Position numbers and translations under genes: made by a program
The notes under the pieces: generated by a model
Seen by the model: the letters and a program-made list of their open reading frames with translations, nothing else
Databases searched by the model: none
Told to the model about the DNA's origin: nothing
Part shown: in pieces, positions 47,678-59,292 of the stretch
Layout: each line of letters opens with the position of its first letter
How positions within the stretch are numbered: position 1 is the stretch's first letter
From: Biscogniauxia marginata
Lineage: Eukaryota; Ascomycota; Sordariomycetes; Xylariales; Xylariaceae
Direction: 5' to 3'
Assembly: GCA_022695795.1 (NCBI GenBank)
Contig: MU404058.1
Coordinates: 372,001 to 436,000 of the forward strand
Length of the DNA: 64,000 nucleotides

Positions 47678-49243
47678 ATGGCGGACGAGAAATATGTAGA
47701 TGATATCGAAGGCGGTGTAGAGGTAATACCGATACGATACATATTAATGAATCCGAGTTACATGTGCGTTCTTGCTGACAGCACGCCAGGATGTCAACTC
47801 ATCGGTCGACGCTGGCTCTATTACAGATGCCGAGAAGGCACTGCGCTGGAAGCAAGACAAGCGGATAGTGCCCTTGTCTGCCGGGATCTACTTCTTGTGC
47901 TACCTGGATCGTTCTAATATCGGGAATGCGAAGATCATGAATGCATCGACTCACGACGATCTCATGACTGAGACAAACATTACCAACTACCAGTATACCA
48001 TCGCCCTCATGGTATTCCTGGTCGCTTACGGCTTGTTCGAGGTTCCGTCAAATATCCTGCTCAAGAAATTGCGCCCTTCGAGGTGGATCGCAATTCTCAT
48101 GTTCGCGTGGGGAGCGCTGACGATCGGCCTCGGTGGCGTCCATAGCTATGCCACGGTAACGGTGGTGCGATTCCTCCTGGGCGTGTTTGAGGCCGGGCTT
48201 TTTCCCGGCCTGGTGTACTACCTGACGTTCTGGTATAAGTCAGAAGAGCGGAGTATTCGGGTCGCGTTCATCCTCGCTTCTGCTACTCTCGCCGGAGCTT
48301 TTGGTGGCGCCATTGCCTACGGGATCGGACATATGAACAAAGCCGGGGGGCTTTCCGCATGGCGTTGGTTGTTCATAATAGAAGGAATACCTTCCTGCCT
48401 CTCGGCGTTCGTGGTCTGGATGTTTTTGCCAGATTATCCCGAGGATGCACAGTGGTTGACTACCCAGGAGAGGGATCTGGCGGTACAGCGACTGGCTATT
48501 GAGGGCAGCAAGGGGCATCACAAGTCGATGAGTTGGGCCGATGCAAAGGAGACATTGGTTGATTGGAGGCTCTGGGGTCACTATGTCGTCTATTTCGGAA
48601 TCTCTGTTCCATTTAGTTCGTTATCCTTGTTCACGCCGTCTATCACCGCTGGCCTAGGATACAAGGACCTAGAGGCTCAGTTAATGACCGTGCCACCTTA
48701 TGCGGTGGCTTATGGTAAGCTCTGCCTAAATGTAGGCCTACAATATGATATAAGAGCATGGCTAACTAGGATACAGTTATCCAAATTCTTACCTCGTGGT
48801 CAGCAGATCACTTCAATGCCCGTGGTCTACATTCGGCCGCCCTAGCCACCGTTGGCGCCATCGGGTTTCTAGCTTCAGCGGTCTTACCACCAGATGCTTA
48901 TCATTCTCGCTACGGATGCCTCATTGTTGCGGCTTCCGGCGCATTCGCCTGTATACCACCACTTCTTGGCTGGCTCTCATCGAATATTTTCAGCACTGCC
49001 TCCGTCGGTCTCGCGATCGCGCTGAACATTGGTCTTGGCGGGGCTCCCGGTCAGATCGTCGGCGTGTGGATTTATAAGGCAGACGAAGTAAAAGCAGGCT
49101 ACCCGACAGGGCACTGGACAAATGCAGCCTTGCTTTTTATGGTTGCTGTCGGTTGCATAATTCTGAGGTTATATTATGCGCGACGCAACGGAAAGATTAT
49201 AAGCCAGAGCAGCGGGCAAGAGGCCCGGTTGTTTAAATATTAG
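47678..49243 (+). CDS. MFS transporter of the anion:cation symporter (Dal5/TNA1) family, 3 exons
   Basis: Exons 47678-47722, 47790-48714 and 48777-49243 give 478 residues. The family signature is clear: DKRIVPLSAGIYFLCYLDRSNIGNA before and in helix 1, FEVPSNILLKKLRPSRWI between helices 2 and 3, RFLLGVFEAGLFPGLVYYLTFWYK (helices 4-5), and AWRWLFIIEGIPS at the centre. The C-terminal half ends with YPTGHWTNAALLF. About 12 membrane helices are expected in the plasma membrane. Members take up small carboxylates or vitamins such as allantoate, nicotinate or pantothenate; the substrate cannot be told. The first exon is 15 codons (MADEKYVDDIEGGVE). Both introns (67 and 62 bp) have clean ends and branch sites. 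Confidence 0.95.
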
Positions 49244-50999
49244 AGGATACCGGTTCATGCTTGTGAAGCTTATGTTACACGACCATACCCAAGGACTAAT
49301 CTATGGTTCAACGAATATTATTAATGAGGGATAAGTGCTTTAGGCGAAACTAGAAATATTAGGGGTGGGGGTGAATCTATTGATAGATGAAGGTTGAAAT
49401 GGCTACTAGAGGTGGCGGCCTGATATACCCTTGGTGGCGTGGAATGATGTTGTTCTAGGACATAACAATAAGTAACAACATTTACGAAAGGATGCCCCTT
49501 GAGACTCGTCGAGTACACTATATAATACTAATGAAATAGAACACGGAAGCTAGTTTTAAGAAGGCCCTGGTATAAACAAACATATTACTCACGGCCACGA
49601 ATATCATGAGGAATACGTCCCGTCCCCTAAACCGCTGATGTATGTAAGTAATAGTCAGATGATCCCCCAGGATTCCCAGCCATAAAACGAATAATATAAA
49701 ACGTATCACGGTAAGAGCTGCTTCACCCCCTATTTATCAAACCAGAACGAGTACACCCAAGTGAAACTAGGATCATTGATTGGCTGCAGTGGAGCCACAC
49801 TCATACTGAGCAAAAATTCTGATTGGTTAAAAATCACCGTAGATCTATCGAGGATCTGCCGGTGCATATTGTTATAAGGGGCCCATCGACACCTAACGGC
49901 ATTTCGACATTGTCTGTTCATAATATTGTGTAGCCGCTAAGTGTTTCTCAGATCGCAAAGTATGCTTCCAGAGCTTACAGTGGCTATGATAACATGATTC
50001 ATGTTATTATTCGAGAGAATACTTGCGAAGCCGTCCCTTGCCCCTGAACTTCGCCCGATACTCATTGCATGATTTTAGAACGATGCCATATGTAATTTGT
50101 AAGGCCCAATGAGAGTATTATTATGATTCCATGGTGCTGTAACCAAGAAATAGGGTACCCGTAGGGTGATGAGCTAATCAGTAGCCTTCCTTTTACATTC
50201 GGTTATAAGCACATGGCATGGATGATCTGTTGTGCCTTTTTTATATTACGTTCGCGTTGGTTTAGTTATGTCTTTATATTTCTATTCAGGCGTCTCGTCA
50301 CTTTTAAAACATGGGATACATATATACTTACAGCCGTACCTGATAATATGTCGGCCTCGGTAGTATGTCTTCTGTTCTCTGTTCAGTGTAGTCGATAGCT
50401 GCTTGCATGCAAGCCCTTCTGAAAGGAAGGCCTGACGGCTAAAATATTTCATCTTGGGTGCCTTGGAATATTTTGTATATTCTCAAAACATTGAGGCGGG
50501 GGGCACGAGGTCTTGTGAAAGGGTCGTGTTAATGGTGGCTGCTGGTACGGTGAATTAATAGATCAAATACTCATCCGATCGCCCTGCACTGGGCCTCGGT
50601 TTCAATAACTATAGGTTAGAGATTATAAACACGATTGGGTCAACGGGTATTATTGAAGCATTGTGGGGTGAATACCATTCCGGGACCATGGATGGACTAG
50701 GGGATGTCGTTTGTATTGCCCGTGAGTTTGTTGTTGGGGTTGTGAAAGATCATGGGTTCCTCCCGCTATGTGATCCGCACGAGATCATGGTTTCGTGGGG
50801 CTTCGAGCTTGAGGATGAATCAGGGATGGAAGACGAATAATCAATAAGTCCAACGGGCGCAGTGATAAATCAAGTTACCTAATGATTCGATCTCCTCCAC
50901 CATAGATGTTTATAATACCCAATAAACTGTACTTTAAGATATGAACCCAACCCCTCTTGATACCCCAAACATGCTCCAAACACGCCCTACCGGACTTCG
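49244..50999. other. intergenic between convergent genes
   Basis: 1.75 kb of AT-rich sequence. No gene, repeat or regulatory element could be supported. Confidence 0.55.
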
Positions 51000-52991
51000 T
51001 CACAGATGCGGTACCATCTCCAACCAGGGAGGCATCCAGAAGACCCCGATCGGCACTCTCCTCAAGCTCGCGAAAGCCTCGGCGACGATGAACAGCCTAG
51101 CCAGCGCATAAAGAAACAGCGTGCCGTACCACATCGCATTCCTAGAACGGGAAAAGAAATCCGGCCCGATCACGCCCCACAGCTGCCGCCTCACAGCCCA
51201 CTGCTCCGCGGCCGAGCACGCGTGCGCGAGCCCGAACAGCGCCGGGAACGCGGCGACGATGAGCAGGCACGAGGCCCGCCAGCACACGCGCTCGGCGCGC
51301 GAGGGGAACTCGAAGTTCCACCCCGCCAGGTGGATGCCGCCGTAGGCGGCGGGCAGCACGAGGAGCAGCAGGAGCAGCAGCGGGTGCTGCTGCACGTGCG
51401 AGATCAGGTCCCACATGTCGACGCCGGACTCGGCGTACGGCATGTTCCCCGGGTCCGCGGTGAAGGCGTCGTGGTAGTGGCCGTCCGGGTGCCGCGGCCC
51501 GTGGTGCGGGTGGAATAGGTACGGGTGGGGGCACCGGCCGTATCGGAGCTCGAGGAAGTCTATCATGGACTTCCAGCGCTCCTGGTCGATGAAGTCGACT
51601 TTTAGGATGTCGGGGTCTGGGTCCCCTTGGGCGTCATCATCTGCTCCTGTCGTTGCGTCGTCGGCACGCTCGGATGTCTTCTCGGTGCCTATGTCCATAT
51701 CCCGTTTAACGAACCCGATTCCACATTTGAGCGCCTGTCCGGGACGTAAGTTGATTTCGCCCCAGGCGCCGTCGATCCAGTCTACTGCCGCATACTGACC
51801 CGTGTCGGTCATTTCATAGGTGAACTCCCCCGGATCATTTATTTTCGACGATAGGACCTTCGGATACCGACTCGCGTTCTCAGAGGTCCAGGGCTGATAT
51901 ACCATGAGCTGCGTACTTTGGAACTCGTAGTATTGCTCCTGGACCATGAATGCGATTATATGATTGAGGGCCTCAGGATGGATCACTTCTGGGTCATTGA
52001 TATCCAGGGGTTTCTGTAAAGGTGATCATAAACAGTCAGACCGAAATCCTGCTTAGATCTGTGCTACACTTTCTATAGTAATTTGCAACATTCACAAAGC
52101 GAGTAACACCAAACGCTCTATGTGGGGAAGCTTACTTTAAACCAGAATAAGTATAAAAATAGCGAGCATACCGCATGTACTACGGTATGCACCTCGAGCA
52201 AACAAAGTGGGAGCCCAAAGACTAAGCGGGTGATGCACTGCGTGATCATCCAGCAGAGCTGTCCCACAACGAGGAACTTCTGCACCTTGTCGGACTTGCT
52301 TTTGTCCTCAATAGTGGCCAGTGACACGCGAAGGAAGTGCCCATGCTTGGCTAGCTGGATAAGCCCCCGAGGTGTTATCGCCAGCCTTTTCGGTACAGAG
52401 TCTCCGGGGAAAGCCTGATGGTGGTACGGCTGGTACTGTCGACAATTTTCCGACAGAAACTCACTCACGTCGATCTGGAGGCCGCCCATGACAACGAAGA
52501 AGGCATACTCAAGGGCGAATTCTGGCTAACTCGTCCGACAGCACCCTATCAGCGGCGTACACTGCGCTAGAAGAAATGGAAGCAGGCTACTAAGAACAGA
52601 AACATGGAAAATAAAAAACTCAACATACATATTCGCCCGAAGCTGATTGCTCGTCCTTGAGCTTATTGAGCTCCGTGAGTAGTGCCCTGGCCTCTATGAA
52701 TTGTTGTGCCGCCATATACAAAACCAATTCCGGCGCCATCAGCGCGATGGCAACCCATTTCGCCTTTGCCCTGAAAATAGCCCAAAGTCCCGAGTTCTTG
52801 AGCATGTTGAGGTGCAGAGCCGTGTAGACGCATGCGAGGAGGGTCCCCACGCAGCTGACGACGAGGCCGGACGTGCCGCGGAAGCCGGTGTCGTCGACCC
52901 ATCGTGGGGCGAAGATGGTTTTTAGGGCCGTCGTGTTGTCTTGGTTCTGAGATATCAGAGCCAGGACGGGGTTGAAGTCAAATACTGCCAT
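51000..52991 (-). CDS. polytopic membrane protein, conserved fungal family of unknown function, 3 exons
   Basis: Exons 52991-52629, 52525-52136 and 52013-51000 give 588 residues, all joints at phase 0. The joints restore GEY|PEFALEYAFFVVMGG and FWFK|KPLDI. Membrane segments: the GLVVSCVGTLLACVYTALHL region (residues about 40-65), WVAIALMAPELVLYMAAQQF, the second-exon block of two or three helices from FLVVGQLCWMITQCI to SLFLYLFWF, and three near the C-terminus in a GC-rich part, including LYALARLFIVAEAFASL. The motif RGTSGLVVSCVGTLLAC followed by WxxK-type KPLDI recurs in a large family of uncharacterised membrane proteins of Sordariomycetes. A long extramembrane segment (about 250-450) contains charged and Asp-rich stretches. 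Function is unknown. Confidence 0.85.
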
Positions 52992-54303
52992 GTTGATACT
53001 GATGCATCTATACGTTTATCCTGAAAAAGGCACAAATATATGGATGAAATAGGGACTGAGAGAGAAAGATCTCTCGATGTAATAAACCCTTTAAGATTTC
53101 ATAATCTCTGTGTTCCCCTTTCTCTCTCCCGCTTCGTGCAAGGCAAGGCTTCGATGAGCGAGGCGCGAAGACAGCCAATACATACATAGACGCCTGCCTC
53201 GACGTGATAAGAATCCAAGTAGCAAACATCCTAGCGACGGATGCGTCTCGAGGTGCCAACACAGAGGAGGCTTTCGAGGCGTACCAGACGTTGCTTGTGT
53301 TGCTAGCGTAGGGGAAATTGTGATACGGGAGAGAGATGTGGAATGGAACTGAATGGAATTTCTTTTCAAACCACAAACACGTGAAACGATTTTATATTGG
53401 GCAGCATGCATTCGAAGTAGAATAAGAAGGAAGTTGTGCTTGGAGTGAAGCGTCACACATCCGACCCCAAACTGCAGGCGATAAACCACCTGTTGGGGCA
53501 TATTCTATCCCATAGCTCCGATAGCACAATACTACAGCTGGGCTAGGGATAGAGGAGCGAGAGCAGGGACGCGTCGGAAGTATAAAACCGCTATGTTAAT
53601 CCGAGTGAAGGCTACACAGAGCTACGGATATGATGGCGAGAGTGTTAGGGGTTTCGGGAGAGTTGCGACTTCGCCTGGGACCCTTTAAGATGAAGTAGCG
53701 AGCTTATCTGCGTAATCTTCCTTGCCCCTATAATCAAATAAGCAGCAGACCGAGCCACGATGGAGGTACGATTGAGATCCCAAAGGCTCTGTGGTCTGAT
53801 GCCATTGGATAATGTGTTATATTAGTGACTATGAAGCTACCAAGTACCTCATAGTGCGAGACGATATTTTGGAAGTAGTATAACTGACGTGAGAGTTCAC
53901 TAACCTTTTCAAAATAGCAGTCTCGTAATGATATCAAGTTGCTTTGCTGCATCATATCGGGCCCTTTTGACTTAATGGTGGTTTTTGTTGACAGAGTTTT
54001 GGGACTGAAGTCGAAGAAGTTTCACAGACAAATACCTCCTATTATCATGTGTTAGATAGACGAATCCTCGAAACAAAAGTTTTTCGATGGGAGTATACCC
54101 GTAGTTTCCCTTTAAGTGAGGTTATGAGTATTAGGGAAAGAAGCCGAGGATCTGGTAGACGCCGTTGAGAGTGGGCAAGACGGTGAGGAATTGATATGCC
54201 GTCTTCATATGGAGTTGATGCTCTATTGTCATGGTATATTGTATAGGGTGTTTGTACATTTTGCTACATTTTGCAGACATCTCGAGATGGACTTCTGTAT
54301 CGG
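52992..54303. other. intergenic, no gene seen
   Basis: The promoter side of the membrane-protein gene and the 3' side of the mL57 gene. A 136-codon minus-strand frame at 53091-53501 has no family feature and was not called. Confidence 0.55.
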
Positions 54304-55191
54304 TCACGGTCGAATCTTCTTTAGTATTCTCTCTCGCACAACTCGACTCGCGACTTTCCCTCCCTGCTGTAGTGCTACAGCGCCCACGATAGCGTACACA
54401 GCACCAGACATGATCGGGCTAAACCCAGAACCCATAATATTCTCCGGCTATAGAAATCCTATTAGCAACGCCACGTAATGGTGTAAATTCTATAATGTCA
54501 ACTAGTGGCCTTACCATTCGAGGTTTCCACCTCACCACCTCGGTGAGGCCGGTATCCAAAGCGAGCTTGGTTAAATTTTCCAGTGTGAAGATATCAGACG
54601 GCTGCAGCTGGGTAAGATTGTCGACACTTCGTAGGGCAGCATTCTCAAATGGTTGGCGCCTATCCGCGTACGGGTCTTTTTCCGGCTCGGCAAAGTTCTC
54701 CTTGGAGGTGATGATGGATTGTGTAGCTTCTAACACAGATATCTGCCGGCCTAAGAGACGTGTCAGCCAGGCCCCCTGTATAACTGTCTCCTGTATAACT
54801 CTGGGACCAGCATACCCAGAAATGCTAGGCGATCGTTGAAGCCTCTCCGCCCCTGGTCGAAACTCTTATGTGTCACTGCCAACCATTTCAACTCTTCCGG
54901 CAACATGCGCTCTCCGCTGGGGCCCAGAAACTTGTTCAGAGCAGAGTCCAGCTTCTTGGGGTCGTCGTTCACCTCCCATATGGATCTCGAGGGGTCTCTT
55001 ATTATATGCGGCGAGAAGGGAGCCCTCATGCGCTCGGGAGTGCGACTCCATCGTGGGGCTTCGACTTCCAGTTCTGACCGGCGGGACGCAGATGTTGCGA
55101 ACGAACAGGCCGGGATGCTGGGTCGGTTGCGGCAGTGTCGCAATGCCTGGCGAGAGAGGCTCACGGCCGGTCGAGAAGTGTTGAGAGCCAT
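54304..55191 (-). CDS. MRPL15: mitochondrial large-subunit ribosomal protein mL57 (RNase III-like), 3 exons
   Basis: Exons 55191-54816, 54750-54515 and 54447-54304 give 251 residues, a normal length. The N-terminus is Arg/Ser-rich and lacks acidic residues, fitting a mitochondrial targeting peptide, and includes SFATSASRR. The RNase III-like core follows: WLAVTHKSFDQGRRGFNDRLAF joined over intron 1 to LGRQISVLEATQSI. The third exon gives YAIVGAVALQQGGKVASRVV and ends RERILKKIRP. The protein is a structural member of the mitoribosome; yeast Mrpl15 is the counterpart, and this group lacks ribonuclease activity. A nearer reading that ignores the last intron would stop early and lose the C-terminal helix. 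It is divergent from RTT109. Confidence 0.93.
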
Positions 55192-55747
55192 TGGACCATA
55201 TATCCTTTCCCTTACCGGGTCATGTCGTTGTTTTCATCCCACAGCGATAAAAATCGAAGGGTGTTTTTGGAAGAGCTTCGATAGCTTTTTTTTTCTTTTC
55301 GAGGTGGGTCCTGCAACTGTAGCAATTGAGCCAATCATAAGCTTTCGGCGATAAAGCGGGGGATCGGCAGACGCTAGTACCAGTAGGTATAAATTGGGTA
55401 CACCTGCAGTTTAGTGGACCTACCTAAAGTACCTAGGTACTTCGTACAGTATGCATCAGATGCAAGTCAGAGGATGATCCACAGTCTGTACGGTACAATG
55501 GCACTGTACCTACATTTAATCCACCTCCCACTCCCATTTTCCCATTTACCCATTTACACGTCCCTACGCGTCGCATTAGCCAACTCCAATGATTGATTGT
55601 TTGCTTGATTCACTCTTTCAGCTTTTGCCGTTATAGAAGATGCTCATCATGAAATCCTAATTCTTAATATTGAACTAGAATGTTTTCTAGTTCATTTTTC
55701 TTTGTAATCGAATAACCCTACCTATTCGAACTCCTCGAAGAAAAACT
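55192..55747. other. divergent promoter between mL57 and RTT109
   Basis: 556 bp with a T-rich run near 55286-55297, a TATAAAT string near 55387 and ACCTAGGTAC-type strings near 55425-55445. No gene was seen. Confidence 0.6.
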
Positions 55748-57541
55748 ATGTCGACTCCAAGCCGGCCAAGTCCCTTCGAGCGTGGCCGTGATCGTGACCG
55801 TGATCATGATCGCGACCAGCGTCGCAGTGCCGATAGCAACCCACTAGCTGAAGAACTTGCACGAGTCTTACCTAAAAACTGCAAGTTTTCAGTCTATCAC
55901 CTCTCGACGACGCCTACTGTTACCGACTCTCTCTGTTATCCTCCCGCCTACAGTCCAACTTCCGAGTCCAAGAACCCTGCCGAAGGTCAAGTCGAGCCGC
56001 GAGAAAGACGGCCGAGAAAACCATTAAGGACGTACTGTGAGAAACACTTCTTAGCTGTGTCTGTCGATACCGAACATGGCGACTCTGGCTCGGCAAAGCA
56101 GGTATTGGTCCTTGGACTAGAGATTTATATCTACACAACTACCTTCTCCACCATCATCTTTGTCGCCAAGGCAGACTCGACTGGATATTTGCATCTGTTA
56201 GATCCACCCCAAGGCACAACATCCCCTATTCGAGAAGTTACTGCAGCCTTCGTCAATTTTCTGGTTGCTACCCGCAGACGCCACGCGAAGCAGCTAGTCG
56301 TCAACCTTTTCGCCCGTGCGCAGTCGCAATATCTCTTCCCAGGAAGCGCTAAGAACAAAGGGAAACATGTGTTGGATGATAGAGGCTTGGTAAAATGGTG
56401 GTGCAAGGTGCTAAACCCGCTCCTCGAAGATGACGAAAATACGAACAGCTCGCGAAAAGGCTGGGGCCGTATACACGGATATTTGATTATACCTGGACTA
56501 GACGATTACGAAACGCGAGCCTTCCTCCCTCGAACGAACAAAGCATCCAAAAACTGGACTCTCGGTCATCCTCTTGAACAGATGTCACCATATTCAAGAG
56601 ATCCTTCGACATTCGGGCGTAACATACCACCAAGATGTCTCATACCTACCTACCCAGATGATCCCAAAGCCCGCTTTATCCAAGAGCTAGAAGAGTCGAC
56701 ATCGGAGAAGGCCAAATTATTAGGTGGATGGAGGGACCCGAGGACACTGGATCAATTTTGGGATATGATGGCTTTTCGACAGGAATGCTCAAGCGGACGA
56801 ATGACGGGATTTATTTGGGTTGTGTTTGATCCTCCGTCCAACTCCGATCAATTAGGGTCGAACCCAACAGTGACTAAATCTACTACTATTCCGATGCCGG
56901 ATATGTCGTCTAGTGCTCCCGTTACAGAGACGGAGACAACAGCTCCATCAATACCCTTGGGGACTGGAACGGGCCTTGCTTCACTTGTGACGCCAACTTC
57001 GTCCCCCAATTCGAACGTATCGGCACCCGAACCGCCGAAACGCAAGCGGTCGGCAAGGAGAGTCCTCAAAGGCCGAATCATCCCTCGGAAACCACAAATA
57101 AAGACTCGCCATCGAACCCAGTTCCCAGAACTTATCGAGACACCGCACTACTACTGGCCAGAAGCGGGACGGGGACAGGTAGTTTTTAACGAGAACGGTT
57201 ATAAGAGAGCTGTTGAGCTCCTACTTAACCTTGAGTTTTCAACCCTCGCGCAAGCTATCACGAGCACAGCTAGGTGGGCCAATGAAGTGAATGTAGGCGA
57301 GGACTGGGCTCTGCGAATCGTAGGCGAAAAGGAAAGGGTTTCTCAGCCAGCGCCTAGCAGCACGGAGGCCGTCAATAATCTTTCGGGTATGGTCAAAAGA
57401 AAACGCCCTGTCGATGACCAGCCAAAAGATAATGCGTCAAACTCAGTCAATGTACTTAGTGGTGGGTTGATTCGAAAGAAGTCGAAACCAGATGCTAGCG
57501 AGGACTTGCCAGCGGGTACGACTGCTGCTGCAATACAGTGA
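55748..57541 (+). CDS. RTT109: histone acetyltransferase RTT109
   Basis: A single exon of 597 residues. After a short Arg/Asp repeat (RGRDRDRDHDRDQRR) comes the fungal RTT109 catalytic core: LPKNCKFSVYHLSTTP, TYCEKHFLAVSV, LGLEIYIYTTTFSTIIFVAKADSTGYLHLL, LFARAQSQYLFPGSAKNKGKHVLDDRGL and VKWWCKVL. The last block carries the conserved acidic residues and the Lys of the active-site region. A further conserved part is the QFWDMMAFRQECSSGRMTGF segment. RTT109 acetylates histone H3 (Lys56, also Lys9/27) with the chaperones Asf1 and Vps75 during replication and DNA repair in the nucleus. The C-terminal third is low-complexity and has basic clusters (KRKRSARR, MVKRKRP) that can act as nuclear signals. 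The family is confined to fungi apart from distant p300-like relatives. Confidence 0.96.
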   Translation: MSTPSRPSPFERGRDRDRDHDRDQRRSADSNPLAEELARVLPKNCKFSVYHLSTTPTVTDSLCYPPAYSPTSESKNPAEGQVEPRERRPRKPLRTYCEKHFLAVSVDTEHGDSGSAKQVLVLGLEIYIYTTTFSTIIFVAKADSTGYLHLLDPPQGTTSPIREVTAAFVNFLVATRRRHAKQLVVNLFARAQSQYLFPGSAKNKGKHVLDDRGLVKWWCKVLNPLLEDDENTNSSRKGWGRIHGYLIIPGLDDYETRAFLPRTNKASKNWTLGHPLEQMSPYSRDPSTFGRNIPPRCLIPTYPDDPKARFIQELEESTSEKAKLLGGWRDPRTLDQFWDMMAFRQECSSGRMTGFIWVVFDPPSNSDQLGSNPTVTKSTTIPMPDMSSSAPVTETETTAPSIPLGTGTGLASLVTPTSSPNSNVSAPEPPKRKRSARRVLKGRIIPRKPQIKTRHRTQFPELIETPHYYWPEAGRGQVVFNENGYKRAVELLLNLEFSTLAQAITSTARWANEVNVGEDWALRIVGEKERVSQPAPSSTEAVNNLSGMVKRKRPVDDQPKDNASNSVNVLSGGLIRKKSKPDASEDLPAGTTAAAIQ

Positions 57542-58305
57542 AGTTAACGTGCTCGGTACAGGGTTAGTACTAAAGAAGGCGAAGGCACCCTGAAGTAATG
57601 AATAATTGCGATGCATTTATAAGGCGTAGGATCAATGTTGGGTTGGATGACAAAATGGGTGGAATTAGGCGAAGGGGCGCCCGTGGTAAGTTTTGGAGAA
57701 TCTGGGATATGGCTGGTACCCACGACGTTACAATGGCGTTGAATTGAAATATTTCGGGTCAAATTGATTCTAACTATCCGCATCGGATACGTTTATGCGT
57801 GCATCTAGACTTCAAGCGCTCTCAGCAGCCGCGCCGTATTAGTCAGAATGTCTAGTACGCATCCGTATCTCGTCAAACATCAACTTGAAGATGATATTAC
57901 ACCCTACAGCTCCTAGGATCTCAGTTCATAGGGTTCTACCCGTAAATCGTCGTGCAGTAGCTATAAGCCGAATATGTCTTGCGGAATCCCTGGTTGGCTT
58001 TTCCCACGGAAATCGCACGAGGCTGTTATATACGACCTTAGAGACCCTCTGCATTGCAACTCTCAGTAGTAGGACGGTTTGGCATAACTCGATGCTAATC
58101 GATAGGTGACGATGTAGTGGGCTTCTTTCCTGAATGGCAGATGGGGGCCGGCGTTATTCCTCAAGTCTAACGAACACTATTCGCTGACATGGGCAATTAG
58201 ATAAGCTAGTGTTTACTGATGGGCTCATATATTCTTAATTATTAGCTTCTCATCGCCGTCTTCCTTGAATTTATTTTTATCCCATATATTTGTATATGTA
58301 TGTAT

Positions 58306-58337
<32 letters not shown>

Positions 58338-59292
58338 ATTGCAACACCGGGATCTCGCCCTTGTGGCTTTTTGTCTCACCTCATTATTTTCTAATACTCT
58401 AGAGCAAGTGATATCATGCCTCTTCTGAGCCCTGAACCAGAAATAAGGGGCTGTTTACATTGGTAGAAATAATTAAATCGGTCCTGCTACTAAAATAATA
58501 CATCATTTTGAGCTAGTTTCGCATACATACAGCTTAGAATCGGTCGCAGTACTATGGTACACTCAAGAACGACACCTCAGAAACGAATTAGATGTAACAA
58601 CGCCGGTGTGGTAAAGACCAATAATTATACAAAACCTTTAGGCAGATATTTCAATCGATAGGGCCATTGGAAAGCTATTATATATAAAGATAAGTCATCG
58701 ACCTTGTACAGTTACTTTAGGTAACTTGTCAACTAGTGGCAACAACTTCAACTCACTTATATATGGGTCTTGGGTGTAACAGGGATAAGTTCACTCCAGA
58801 AAGTGACTCTATAGGGTGGAGTTGAGTATTAACTAAAAAAGATTTCTATCATCACCAAGCATCTTAGCCCGGGCCAGAACATATAGGAGTAAGACCAAGC
58901 AGGAGGCATCTAACCTAGTCACTATCTAATCCTCTTTCATATACAGTAAATCTCCGTCACTATATAATTAATGATTGAAGGACGAATAAATAAGACTCGA
59001 CCATCCCAGACTGTCATCGCTGCTATATGGCAGCTCAGCTCGGATAAAAAGCCTATCTCGTGCCTTGGTCAGATTGCAATGTTGCAATGTTGCAGCTCTG
59101 TTACTTGTTGCATGCATTTGTCACTTGTGTCATAGTTTATATGTAGGACATGTAATCTCAATTCATCCTACCAAGGTCCCCAGTTTCCGACGCCGTGCAT
59201 GGTATGATAGCAATACAAACCCAAGTCACCGTAAAAACAGAAATTTCACCCCGAAGATTAAAAACAAGCCCCAACTAAAAACCCTTGCCCCC
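57542..59292. other. intergenic between convergent genes
   Basis: 1.75 kb of AT-rich sequence with a TG microsatellite (separate entry). No gene is supported. Confidence 0.6.
58311..58337 (+). repeat. (TG)n microsatellite
   Basis: About 13 TG units in a row, preceded by imperfect TATG units from 58291. Confidence 0.9.

Noticed and set aside
53091..53501. 136-codon minus-strand open frame
   Set aside because: No family feature and mixed composition; it lies in the promoter or leader of the membrane-protein gene.
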